A DNA stretch of 64,000 nucleotides, taken from positions 220,451,473 through 220,515,472 of the forward strand of contig JARYHS010011408.1 of NCBI GenBank assembly GCA_031002005.1. The letters are read 5' to 3'. Each line of letters starts with the position of its first letter. Positions within the stretch are counted from its first letter, which is position 1. The position numbers and the translations under genes are program-made. This document shows, one piece after another, positions 1-9,054 of the stretch. The notes beneath the pieces were generated by a model. That model made no database searches and was not told the DNA's origin. It worked only from the letters and a program-made list of their open reading frames with translations. The DNA comes from Vandiemenella viatica. Taxonomy: Eukaryota; Arthropoda; Insecta; Orthoptera; Morabidae.

Positions 1-593
1 TGATTCAATACTGGAGCACCTTACTGACGTTGATTTAGTGGCTGCTGTGACTCAAGACCAGGTAGAAGTTACGGATGTTACGACGAAAGTGACAATGAGA
101 TGGAATGTGACAAAGGAGAGTTGGTGTCACACACTTACGCGGCAGAAGCCTTTGATCTCGCGCTACGCTATATGGAGCAACAGACCACTGCTACACCAGC
201 TGATTTAATGTTTATCAGATGATGGCGCAACTTTGCGTCATATAACAGACTGTCTTCATTACGCCAAAAAACAATTACTGAGTTTCTGTGCTCTAAAAAG
301 TAGGGATGAAATGTGTGTTTCTAACCGTTGTAACTACTATCGTAAGTTTGACAGTTTTTCTTTCAGTGTTACGCACTTTTTAAATTTAATCTTTTCTAGC
401 TAATTTTTCTGTATAAATTAAAATTGTGTACATGTACAGTAGTTAACCACACAATTATATAGCGTATTAACTATATTTTCAGGGTGTTTTAATTCTTTTA
501 CCATTTTTTATATTAAGACTATGTAATGCTTTGCCATGTTCGGATTAACCGGACGTTCGGATTACCGGGGTTCGGATTAGCGGGACTCTACTG
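1..593 (+). mobile_element. Tigger/pogo-like DNA transposon, 3' end
   Basis: The segment ends in a terminal repeat at about 540-593 made of repeated CGGATTA units (read outward, TAATCCG) and finishing GGGACTCTACTG next to a TA dinucleotide at 594-595. That is the usual end and target of pogo/Tigger transposons. A decayed transposase C-terminus lies just inside it. The 5' end of the element lies outside the window. Confidence 0.8.
2..303 (+). pseudogene. Tigger-like (jerky/pogo) transposase C-terminus, broken
   Basis: Reading frame 2 from the window start gives DSILEHLTDVDLVAA and then shifts frame. The next in-frame stretch has ALRYMEQQ, a TPADLMF motif, then RWW-like residues and KTITEFL before a stop at 303. 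This is the characteristic C-terminal tail of pogo/Tigger transposases (repeat of ALRYLE..., then KQ(K)TI..FF). There is at least one frameshift near position 130 and one in-frame stop (TGA near 220), so it is a dead remnant. The catalytic DDE core would lie upstream, outside the window. The family call is from motif memory only. Confidence 0.75.
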
Positions 594-787
594 TACTAAA
601 CATGCATTTAGCATTTTGTGTTAAATACCAGAAGATAATCTATTATTCTGCCCCACGAATGATAATGTCCATGAATAGCATTGAGAAAGGCAAGAGAGTC
701 AATATTATGACATTTCCCGCCAAAATTGAAAGCTGCGGTAGTCATTTATCAAATTCTTGTCTAACAGCACCTTAATTTTATACAATA

Positions 788-1075
788 GTGTATGTTCCTA
801 CATTACCATTGCAAAATTATTTGGCCAATGTAGATGGGTTGAGAAATGAACACTTAAAGTGCCACCGACACACAGTTTTCACTTGGAATCTAAAACTTCC
901 AGTAGCCACCCATGTCATCTCCCATGACACTAATAATTTTAATTCTTGTTTCACGGTCCGTGCTATCAGAGTCCTCCCGAACAACAGCAGCTTCTCTGAA
1001 CTGAGAAGGTGGGAGTTTGCCTATCAATACAAACAAGGCACATGACAACCTCCTGGGCTCAATTTGAGATAATAC
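788..1075 (+). pseudogene. PLE GIY-YIG endonuclease C-terminus remnant
   Basis: The plus-strand frame reads through THVISHDTNNFNSCFTVRAI and then SELRRWEFAYQYKQGT. This aligns with the C-terminal 80 residues of the PLE protein at 43796-45295 (HAITHDLNNFNSC..., SELRRWELAYQYKLGT). The GIY and YIG strands are degraded: the position of SYIG reads as unrelated residues. The frame ends at a TGA where the reference copy has RQPPGLNLR. It represents only the end of the GIY-YIG nuclease domain and cannot be functional. Confidence 0.8.
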
Positions 1076-1415
1076 CCTGTCAGTACCTTTCCTTCCCTCT
1101 ATCTGCTCCTTGCCTCCGTGCCCACTGTCTATATTGAACCACCACATACCAGAAGTGATGTTTATCTGCATAGATTCTCTTTTTTTATTATTACTTTTAT
1201 ATTTGTTAATTTTTTCGATTATTATTTTTTCTTATTTACTTTTACTTTCTCAATTTTATGTTATGAACATTTTAATGTATTTTTGCCACATTGTTGCATT
1301 GCTCGTTTACTAGATCTAATTCACTGCCCCCTCTCTCTCTGTCCTCTGTTTGAATTTGCCCCCACCATGTTCCTGACTAATGGTCATTCTGTGAGATCGC
1401 AAAAAGAAAAAAGAA

Positions 1416-3581
1416 ATGGTCATTTACAGGTTTGAAAATGCCCCAAAGGAGAGTTTAAGAACGTTTTTGAGGGATAGTTACATTACCTTTATAGAAGGAA
1501 GAGGCTCGGTTGAAGAGATCTGGCTTCGATTCATAAATATAGTCGGGGAAGGTATGGACTTACATATACCGAAAACGATCCCTCGTGGTATACACGTGAA
1601 GTTAAAAGGTTACTTAAAAAGCAAAGGAAGATTCATGCATGCTCAAGAAGGACAATGTGTAGGAGTGATTTAGAAATGTTAGCTGAGACAAGACGACATG
1701 GCAAGAATACGATGCGTGAGGCCTTTAATGACTTTTGTTGCAACTCACTTTCCAAGAGCCTCATCGAAAATCCAAGGAAATTTTGGTCGTATGTAAAAAA
1801 AATTAAGTGGTTGTGACAATATGCCAGTTCTACTACAAGACGGTCGGGAAGTTGATGACAGCCGAGACAAGGCTACTGTACACTGAATTTAAAAATTCCT
1901 TCACTGACGAAAACATGGAAAACATTCCCGTTTTTCCATGGCATGTAGAATTTGAGATGGATCCAGTACAAATTGATAGTGTAGGTATCATAAAGCAGTT
2001 AAAGCTACTGAAGTGGGGGAAAGCGCCGGGTCCTGATGGTATACCAGTAAGAGTATTTTCTGAATACGCGGAAGAAATAGAACCATTTCTGTCAGATATA
2101 TTTCGTAAATCTTTAGAATAAAGAAAAGTACCTTCTGACTGGAAAATAGCGCGATAGTGTAGGTTTCATAAAGCAATAAAAGCTTCTGAAGTGGGGGAAA
2201 GCGCCGGGTCCCGATGGTATACCAGTAAGAGTATTTTCGGAATATGTGTAGGAAATAGAACCATTTCTGTCAGATATATTACGTACATCTTTAGAATAAA
2301 GAAAAGTACCTTCTGACTGGAAAATAGCGCAGGTGATCCCCGTTTTCAAGAAAGGAGATCGGAGATATCCTAGGAATTATCGACTCATATCTCTAACATC
2401 TGTTTACAGTAGAATTCTGGAGCATGTCATATGCTCTAACGTTATGAAGTTTCTAGATGAAAATGAGTTACTTACAGCAAACCAACACGGATTTCGGAAG
2501 AACAGATCGTGTGAAACGCAACTGGCTCTATTTTCGCATGATGTAATGAAAGTTATTGATGCAGGATCACAAGTTGATGCTATTTTCTTGGATTTTCATA
2601 AAGCTTTTGACTCTGTACCACACAACTGACTTTTAGCTAAGATTCGAGCATACGGTATATCTGATCAGATTTGCGAATGGATACGCGATTTTCTAACTGG
2701 TCGGTCACAGTATGTCGTTGATGGGGAAGCCTCTTCTAAGCTAGATGCTACTTCGGGCGTTCCTCAAGGAAGTGTAAAAGGACCACTTCTTTCTTTAATT
2801 TTTATGAACTATCTCGGTGACAACGTTAATTGCAGGATGCGATTTTTTGCTGATGATGCACTTATTTATAGGGAAATGAGGTGCTCTGATGATTGCTTAG
2901 AAATTCAGCGCGATCTGGATGTTATTTTGGAATGGTGCCGTAAATGGCAGCTTACACTTCACTGCAAAAAGTGCAATACACATAAGTAATAAAAATACCC
3001 CGTTTGCTCATGAGTACAAAGTTAACAATTCAGTTGTTGACTCTGTGGATTCCCTGAAGTAACTAGGCGTGACAGTACAAAGCAACATGAAATGGGACTT
3101 GCACATAACTTCCGTCGTAGGCAAAGCTAATTCTAAACTAAGATTCATAGGTCATATTTTGAGAAGTTGTAATGCTCACACAAAGGAAATAGCGTACAAA
3201 ACACTAGTGTGTCCACATTTGGAATACTGTTGTGGAATTTGGGATCCGTATCGCAAGGGATTGATTGACACATTAGAGAAAGTACAGAGGAGAGCCGCTC
3301 GATTCGTGACTGCTAGTTACAGTCCTTACGTAAGTATCACAGAGCTGATACATGGGTTGGGCTGGGATTGTTTTGCTGACAGACGATGTCATTTTCGTTT
3401 GAATTTGTTGGAGAATAAACAAAAATCTTTAATTTATGAGTGCAACGAAATACTTCTTCCGCCAACCTATTTAGGTCGCAATGACAGGAGGGATAAGATT
3501 CGAGAAATAAGATGTCGTACTGATTCATTTATGTATTCCTTCTTTCTTCGTTCTGTTCGGGATTGGATTGTACAGAATTAG
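1416..3581 (+). pseudogene. LINE reverse transcriptase, broken
   Basis: Recognisable RT blocks in order are: KWGKAPGPDGIPVRVF (about 2010-2060), SDWKIAQVIPVFKKGDR with NYRLISLTSVYSRILEHVI (about 2310-2430), ANQHGFRKNRSCETQL (about 2480-2525), VDAIFLDFHKAFDSVPH (motif A, about 2575-2625), SGVPQGSVKGPLL (motif B, about 2755-2790) and FFADDALIY (motif C, about 2845-2870). The C-terminal frame from 3069 has YKTLVCPHLEYCCGIWDPY and VQRRAARFV. Motifs A and C keep their Asp residues. A 178-bp internal duplication, a stop after SVPHN at about 2628 and stops at about 2990-3065 break the frame, so it is inactive. Confidence 0.85.
1975..2330 (+). repeat. 178-bp tandem duplication inside the LINE RT
   Basis: Positions 1975-2152 and 2153-2330 are near-identical head-to-tail copies. 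GATAGTGTAGG starts at 1975 and again at 2153, and TGGAAAATAGCGC ends at 2152 and again at 2330. The unit covers the APGPDGIPVRVF segment through SDWKIAQ. Because 178 is not a multiple of three, the duplication itself shifts the RT frame. Confidence 0.9.
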
Positions 3582-3951
3582 GATTGATGCTTAGCACCCT
3601 CTGCCACCCATAGTATTTGCGATTTGCAGAGTATAGATATAGATCCTGCACCACCCTCCTTCTGTGATGTTCTCCTGTTAACGAAGGGCCAAGACCCGAA
3701 ATATTCATTGTTTTTTCTGTTCTTGTGTTGTTTTGTGTGTTCACCCCACGAAACCATCATCTAACTTGGAGACCATCAGACCTGTTCAGAACGGATTTCG
3801 ATCCCCCTAGTATATGTTGAAGAGTAATTACTCCATATGTCTGTGTTACAATTATTTCTTCAAAATGAGCCCTAGGTATTAAGAAATTAACGCGGAAACA
3901 TATGTGAATACCTTTTAAATACTATAATTTTAATACATTATTTCAAAGCTT

Positions 3952-4020
3952 CAGCGTGGTGTATGCGGTAAGGTGCTAATTTTCCATTTTGCAAACCCGG
4001 GTTCAAATCCCCATACTTCC
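3952..4020 (+). other. tRNA-like pol III promoter motif in the left TIR
   Basis: GCGTGGTGTATGCGG resembles an A box, and GGTTCAAATCC at 4000-4010 is a near-perfect B box. The spacing is tRNA-like (about 35-40 nt). The mirror copy is at about 5782-5840 on the minus strand. The rest does not fold into an obvious cloverleaf, so this is best read as a SINE- or tRNA-derived module rather than a tRNA gene. Confidence 0.5.
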
Positions 4021-4335
4021 AAATATTTTTATTTATTTTTTTATATGCAGTAATCATTGAGCATTGATTTTATTTCATTTAAAATTCATTTACGAATTTT
4101 TATTATGCAAAATAACTTTTAAAACAAAATATTACAGAATATACAGTCCCAACCTTTTTTTTTTTTAGGAAATCATTATTTCATTGTTTATTGTCTATGT
4201 GTTTTTTTTTTAGTGAAACAGGTATATTTAATGTTCATCGTTTCTATACTTGTATATCTACTATTAATATCGAAAAGTAAATATATTACAGCCATAAGGT
4301 CGGGGCTTTTTTCCCCCCTACCACAGTTATACTTA

Positions 4336-5623
4336 CGAGGGTGGTTTGAAAAGTTCTCGGAATGTATTAGAATTAAGTATCTTACCTCGGTGGAACTGCT
4401 TTTATTTTTCAACATAGTCTCCCTGTAGACTAATGCATTTGGTCCAGCGATGTTCCTATTCCTTGATCCCATCTCGAAAATGAGATTCCTCCAGGCCTGC
4501 AAAATACCTCTCCAATTCGGCTGTCAGTTCTCCCCTTGTAGAAAATCTCCGTCCACCGAGGAAATTTTTCAGCTTGGGGAATAGATGAAGTCTGATGGTG
4601 CCAAATCAGGTGAATAAAGTGGATGTGGCAAAAATTCGTACCTCAGTTCATGAAGTTTTGCCATGGCAATAACACTTTTGTGCGGCGGAGCGTTGTCCTG
4701 ATGAATGATGACGTTTTTCCTTGCCAAACCAGGCCTTGTTTCGCGTATCTTTTCCTGTAATTGGTCTAGGAGGTTTGCATAGTATTGTCCCGTGATTGTT
4801 TGGCCAGTAGGAAGATAATATTTCAGCAGAATGCCTTTTGCTTCCCAGAAAACTGAGGCCATGACCTTTCCGGCCGAACACACTGCCTTTTCTTTGGTGG
4901 TGGTGAATCAGCACGTTTCCACTGCTTTGACTGCTGTTTTGTCTCTGGGTATAGTAGTGGACCCAAGTTTCATCTGTAGTCAAAAATCGGCCCAAAAAAT
5001 CTTGTTGGTTGCTCTGAAAACGGGCCAGACTTTGTTCGGACATTTCCAATCTGGTGCGTTTATCGTCCAGTGTCAAGAGCCGCGGCACCCATCTTACGGA
5101 TAATTTTTTCATACCCAATTCTTCGGTTAAAATATAATATACCCGTTCAGAAGACATCCCTACAGCTTCAGCAATCTCCCGCACTTTCAGTCGACGATCC
5201 TCCATGACCATTTTATGCACTTTTGCGATAAATTCTGGGGTCGTAGCACTTTTTGGCTCTCCACTACGTCGATCATCATCCAAGCTCTCCCGACCAAATT
5301 TAAACTCGCTGGTCCACGTGGCAACAGTTGAAAATGAAGGAGCAGAGTCCCCTAGTGTGTTCTGAAAGTCGGCATGAATTTCCTTTGTTTTCATACCTTT
5401 CTTTACAAAGTATTTAATCACTGCTCGAATCTCAGTTTTTACCATTGTCACAAATTACTACGCAGGAACAACAACAAAGAGTCGTCACTACCACACTCTT
5501 GCAGCTAGAGCACTGACGCGCCACGTGTTCATTCACAAAGGGTGTGTGATTATTGCGCGGGAACCTCGTTGCTCTAGCACTGACATCTAGCGGTGATTCC
5601 GAGAACTTTTCAAACCACCCTCG
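4336..5623 (-). mobile_element. mariner transposon, full length (1288 bp)
   Basis: Both termini read CGAGGGTGGTTTGAAAAG on their own strand (from 4336 inward on plus and from 5623 inward on minus), followed by TTCTCGG. The element is flanked by TA at 4334-4335 and 5624-5625. At 1288 bp it is the canonical mariner size. It carries one minus-strand transposase gene with frameshifts and sits inside the loop of the inverted-repeat element, so it inserted after that element did. Confidence 0.95.
4402..5445 (-). pseudogene. mariner transposase (D,D34D), frameshifted
   Basis: The first ATG is at 5445. The N-terminal helix-turn-helix region (EIRAVIKYFVKKGMKTKEIH, then VREIAEAVGMSSERVYYIL) is followed by the WVPRLLT linker, which is the mariner signature. 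TTDETWVHYY carries the first catalytic Asp. VIIHQDNAPPHKS carries the second, and YSPDLAPSDF the third, with 34-residue spacing expected of the family. Single-base frameshifts occur near 4955, near 4890 and near 4590. The remaining C-terminus can be followed in another frame to VEK and a stop at 4402. All catalytic residues are present but the frame is broken, so it is a recently inactivated copy of a roughly 345-residue protein. Confidence 0.9.
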
Positions 5624-5774
5624 TATTTCCGTTCAGTGGTGGTAGCATGTAAATGTTTGAAACTAACATAATGTCTGTTATTTCGCATAATAAAAATTCG
5701 TAAATGAATTTTAAATGAAATAAAATTAATGCTCAATGATTACTGCATATAAAAAATAAATAAAAATATTTGGC

Positions 5775-5845
5775 AATATGGGGATTTGAACCCGGGTTCG
5801 CAAAATGGGAAGTTAGCACCTTACCACATACCCCACGCTGAAGCT
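5775..5845 (-). other. tRNA-like pol III promoter motif in the right TIR
   Basis: This is the mirror copy of the tRNA-like module. The B box on the minus strand reads GGTTCAAATCC (plus strand 5782-5792), and the A-box-like part lies at about 5820-5840. The two copies face each other across the mariner insertion. Confidence 0.45.
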
Positions 5846-6084
5846 TAAAACCAATGTACTAAAATTATAATATTTAAAATGTGTTTACATATGTTTCCAC
5901 GTTAATTTCTCGATATCCAGGGCTCATTTTGAAGAAATAATTGTAACACAGACATATGGAGTAAATACCCTTCAACATATACTCGGGGGATCAAAATCCG
6001 TTCTGAACAGGTCTGATGGTTCCCAAGTAAGGTAAGTGGTGGTTCATTTCGCTATCCTTAGATATATATATATTAGTGCCACAA

Positions 6085-6315
6085 ACATGAGGTGATCTGA
6101 TTACGAAGGCTTCCGCGGTCACTGTATGTAATATCTTGGTTCTCCGGGTGGAGCCGCGTCGATTTGTTAAAACCTAACGTTTCTGCCATCTTGCTGTGGC
6201 TTTCATCAGAGGACAGTCCTCTGATGAAAGCCACAGCAAGATGGCAGAAACGTTAGGTTTTAACAAATCGACGCGGCTCCACCCGGAGAACCAAGATATT
6301 ACATGAGGTGATCTG
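6085..6315. mobile_element. PLE-related palindromic insertion with 15-bp target duplication
   Basis: ACATGAGGTGATCTG occurs at 6085-6099 and again at 6301-6315. Between them is a roughly 200-bp insert. Most of it is a perfect inverted repeat, 6128-6213 against 6217-6302 (86-bp arms around a 3-nt centre CAG). Each arm contains CTGATGA and GAAAC separated by a GCC/GGC stem, as in hammerhead ribozymes of PLEs. The long direct flank indicates retro-type (target-primed) insertion. Whether the unit is a PLE terminal fragment or an independent small retroelement cannot be decided here. Confidence 0.75.
6221..6251 (+). ncRNA. Hammerhead-ribozyme-like core (plus strand; mirror on minus)
   Basis: CTGATGA at 6221-6227 and GAAAC at 6247-6251 match the invariant hammerhead core. 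Between them, GCC (6230-6232) can pair with GGC (6243-6245) as a short helix II. The mirror-image arm carries the same core on the minus strand at about 6179-6209. Hammerhead motifs are known from PLE terminal repeats. I could not define helices I and III or the cleavage site with certainty, so activity is inference. Confidence 0.5.
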
Positions 6316-6602
6316 TTTAATCCCACTAATATTATTAATGTGAAAGTTTGGATTTTTGTTACTCAGTCACGCTGTAATGGCTCAACAGCTTTGAATAAAA
6401 TTTGGTTTGTAGTTGAAAATTCATGCCAGGAAAATGAAAAGTTCCTTCAGGAATTGTCAATTTGCTTATTGCCATTTCCGTTAGGTACCGATGAGTCTAC
6501 TTCTTTGAAACCTCTAATCTCTGCTTCTTACGGATGTTATGCTTCTTTTCTAATTGATACAGATAGCTTAACTGGTACTTTGAATTTATGTATTGACAAA
6601 AT

Positions 6603-6638
<36 letters not shown>

Positions 6639-6639
6639 T
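6316..6639. other. Unassigned sequence ending in a (TA)n microsatellite
   Basis: No convincing gene is present. A 103-codon open frame (6340-6651) runs into a pure (TA)n tract at about 6606-6634 and shows no domain. I treat it as chance. Confidence 0.5.
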
Positions 6640-6790
6640 AAGGAAGGGTAGGGAAATACGGCCCAACACTTACCACCGATGTAGGTGACTGGGAATGATG
6701 AACATAAAAAAGGACAAACACAAGAAGTGCAATATTTTGGCACTTAGCCTTATACTTGCCAGAAGTGAGACACCAGGCGGAGCCAGACGT
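6640..6790 (-). mobile_element. PLE tail fragment (minus orientation)
   Basis: Read on the minus strand it gives the recurrent PLE 3' tail: GCCAAAATATTGCACTT..., a TGTTTGTCC stretch, then ATCGGTGGTAAGTGTTGG and finally TTTCCCTACCCTTCC. The same order of blocks ends the better PLE copies at about 45700-45805. Only the terminal 130-150 bp are present. Confidence 0.6.
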
Positions 6791-7689
6791 GCACATGCCG
6801 ATGACCGTCTGGTGAATTCACCAGAGATATATACATAGATACTAGCGTAGTTCCCAGTATAGTTGGCATAGATTTATGCATACCCTATTTTTATTTGTAC
6901 AAAGTTTCATAAAAAATTTCAGAATTAAAGCAAACCTAGATTCACCCACCCCCTATCAAGAAACTGGTGGGTTGAACTTTATTTGCACATACACTATTTT
7001 CATTCGTCCGAAATGATTCATGTATTTCAAGCTTCGTTAATTTGGTTAAGAAATAGAATTACTACATTAGTGCATCTACATTGCTAGATTATGTTAGAAA
7101 CTCACATTTGATTCAATTGCGAAATGAATGGATATACTTCTGGCTCGAAGCGTCAGATACTTCAACTCCGCAGATTCAACCTTTTATACAAATATCAAAA
7201 GTGAATCCGGAATAATATCGTAAACAGACGACTAATGCAGAAGGCCAGACACATTGTCCAGAGATCATGCTTACAGAAAATCTCTTGTTTTAAGGCTATC
7301 TATGGCGTTTAAAAATTGAATATCCCGAATTAATGGAAAGAATACTTCAAGTTTTGTTTAGTGTGCAAAATAGATATTATTGTAAAGTTATCTTATTGCT
7401 TGCATTAAAGGCTATGGTCAGAGACATTGTAGTTATATGTTTAGTGCGAAGTATGCAACATCTAATTCTTCCATCTTTGGGATTTGTCATCATACAATCA
7501 GAATTTCATTTAATGCTCCTGTGTTATTTAATGTTGAAACATAAGACATGCCAAACAACTGAATTGAGATTCTAAGCTTTAAAACGGAAATCTGCTCCGT
7601 ATTTTCCGAGTTTTTATAAGACGAATGCATCCGGTTTTCGTTTTATAGGTATAGATAGATATACGTACACTATTATAAATCTGTAAACA
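6791..7689. other. No recognisable feature
   Basis: This is AT-rich single-copy-looking sequence. An 80-codon frame at 7333-7575 has no recognisable domain. It is probably intronic or intergenic DNA. Confidence 0.5.
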
Positions 7690-7960
7690 AGCTGCATGTG
7701 TCATTATTTGAATGGGAACTGCACAAAAACTCAAACTGTACTTACTCAGCATTTCCCTTGGTATATTATTCCAACCCCTGACTCCCTTACCTACTAAAAA
7801 AAGTTTTCCTACTCCCTTAAGATTGAAATAGGGTGCTACCTCGGTGTCATGGTAAACTTTTCCCTTCTATGCACTACTTTTTAGTCTTCTACCACTATCA
7901 ATCCAAGCCATGTCACACATTCCAAGCACTCATTAAATATGATGTACTAACCCTTGATAC
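7690..7960 (-). pseudogene. LINE C-terminal fragment
   Basis: The minus-strand translation gives a C-terminal block with FNLKGVGKLFLVGKGVRGWN followed by NIPREMLSKYSL. The same block recurs at about 49165-49260 (plus strand; MGKFSFVGRGVRDCNKL) and at about 52320-52440 (minus; FSFVGEGIRD). This places it at the end of the RT protein of the same LINE family. It is a short, decayed 3' fragment without the RT motifs. Confidence 0.6.
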
Positions 7961-7995
7961 ATTTAATATGGTTTCAACGAAAAAATAGGCACTAA

Positions 7996-8156
7996 GTAGC
8001 AAAAAAGAATTACAAATTAGAATAGGAAGATGAACCACTAATTACCTTAGATGATGGTTGTTAGGTGCAAACACATAAAACAGAAATGGCAATTTTCAGT
8101 TTTTAGCCCCTTTTCAACTTGAGAACATTGTGGAGGGTGGGTGTTGAATTAGACTC
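7996..8156 (-). mobile_element. PLE tail fragment (minus orientation)
   Basis: On the minus strand the order is CCACCCTCCACAATGTTCTC, AAGTTGAAAAGGGGC, the ATCATCTAAGGTAATTAGTGG block and TTCATCTTCCTATTCTAATTTG. This is the terminal block order of the PLE tail (compare 45665-45805). A C-tract and a (CA)n tract follow at about 8155-8180. Confidence 0.65.
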
Positions 8157-8364
8157 CCCCCCCCCACACACACACACACAATGACAGCCAAGAACATGGG
8201 GGTAATTGCTAACAGAGGATGTGGGGAAGATACAAATTTAAATCTGATACCAGAGTATTGCAAAATATCAAAACTAATGTCTGGTAGACAAAACAAGCAA
8301 AATAATATATTAAAATCTTAACGATGTCTATACAAACAACCAAAAAACTTATATATATAAAAAA

Positions 8365-9054
8365 AGTAGACGTGTTTTTCCCCATATTTCACTTTTCAGC
8401 CACCAATACATAGCACAGATCACTGGTGTTTGTGTGAGGAAGTAGCATGGAGTTTCCTAGCATGCACAACGTTGGCCAAATGCCGATAGCCGTGGGAATG
8501 TGGAAGATATGAAGATTAAAGTTGGTCAGTGCAGGACGTTTTCATATTTCGACCAAAAGTTTGTGTCTCCTTATACTTCTCTTTCCTGCCACAAATACGT
8601 AGGATAGACCATTGATGTTTGTGTGTGGTAGTAGCAATGAATCTCCATCGTGTACTCTGGTGGTTAAATGTCGGTAGCTGTGGTGGTGTGGGAGATATGG
8701 TGGTTGAAAGTGGCCAACCTGCGCCACTTTCATATTTCTGCCAAAGATGCATGTCTTGGTGTATCACTTTTCAGCGAAAACTACCTATCGCAGATCACTG
8801 GCGTTTGTGTGTGGTAGTAACACAGAGTCACCTTTCGATCACAACGTTGGCCGTATTTCAGTAACTGTCAGAGTGTGGGAGATATGGGGTTTGAAAGTGG
8901 CCGATCAAGGATATTTTCGTATTTCTACCAAAGACGTGTGTCTGTAAATTTTACTTTGCTGCCTGAACTACATAACGCAGATGACTGGCGTTTGTGTGTG
9001 GTAATAGCATCGAGTCTCCCAATGTGCACTATGGTGGTTAGATGTCGGTAGCTG
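8365..9054 (+). repeat. Satellite-like tandem array, period about 187 bp, about 3.7 copies
   Basis: The landmark GTTTGTGTG recurs at 8428, 8617, 8803 and 8990, giving spacings of 189, 186 and 187 bp. Other landmarks repeat with the same period: CACTGGTGTTTGTGTG-like, GGTTAAATGTCGGTAGCTGT and GGGAGATATGG. The copies have diverged by perhaps 15-25 percent. Short open frames across it are by-products of the repeats. Confidence 0.85.

Larger units (their letters stand above)
1408..3642 (+). mobile_element. Non-LTR retrotransposon (CR1/Jockey-like LINE), 5'-truncated, inserted in the PLE
   Basis: The insertion holds a region preceding the reverse transcriptase, the RT domain and a thumb/C-terminal domain. 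It ends in a short 3' sequence (CTCTGCCACCC... then TTTGCAGAGTATAGATATAGATC) of the kind seen at the ends of insect CR1/Jockey-like LINEs. The flanks on both sides are PLE tail sequence. No clean target duplication was recognised. The element starts in the middle of the pre-RT region, so it is 5'-truncated. Confidence 0.75.
3765..6027. mobile_element. Inverted-repeat DNA element with about 340-bp TIRs, inserted in the PLE
   Basis: The left arm (3765 to about 4107) is repeated in inverse at about 5687-6027. Both outer ends read CTTGG...ACCATCAGACCTGTTCAG going inward. The flanks are TAA on both sides (3762-3764 and 6028-6030), and the PLE tail continues across, consistent with a 3-bp target duplication of PIF/Harbinger type. 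Each arm carries a tRNA-like B box. The central unique part is interrupted by a complete mariner (4336-5623). Without it the element would be about 973 bp. No transposase of its own is visible, so it looks non-autonomous. Confidence 0.7.
788..6061 (+). mobile_element. Penelope-like element (PLE) 3' portion, with nested insertions
   Basis: The PLE is recognisable from its C-terminal coding remnant (788-1075), its downstream tail (about 1080-1407, matching 45298-45660 of the better PLE copy), the tail continuation at about 3643-3761 and the last bases at 6031-6061 (GGTAAGTGGTGG...). The tail is split by a LINE at about 1408-3642 and by an inverted-repeat element at 3765-6027. Joined in order, the three pieces follow the intact tail at 45298-45808. 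The 5' part of the PLE is missing, as is common for this class. Confidence 0.75.

Noticed and set aside
3952..4020. Possible tRNA gene
   Set aside because: A and B boxes are present, but no convincing cloverleaf or acceptor pairing; the same sequence is part of an inverted terminal repeat.
8516..8947. Overlapping open frames on both strands in the satellite
   Set aside because: They repeat with the array period and show no domain.
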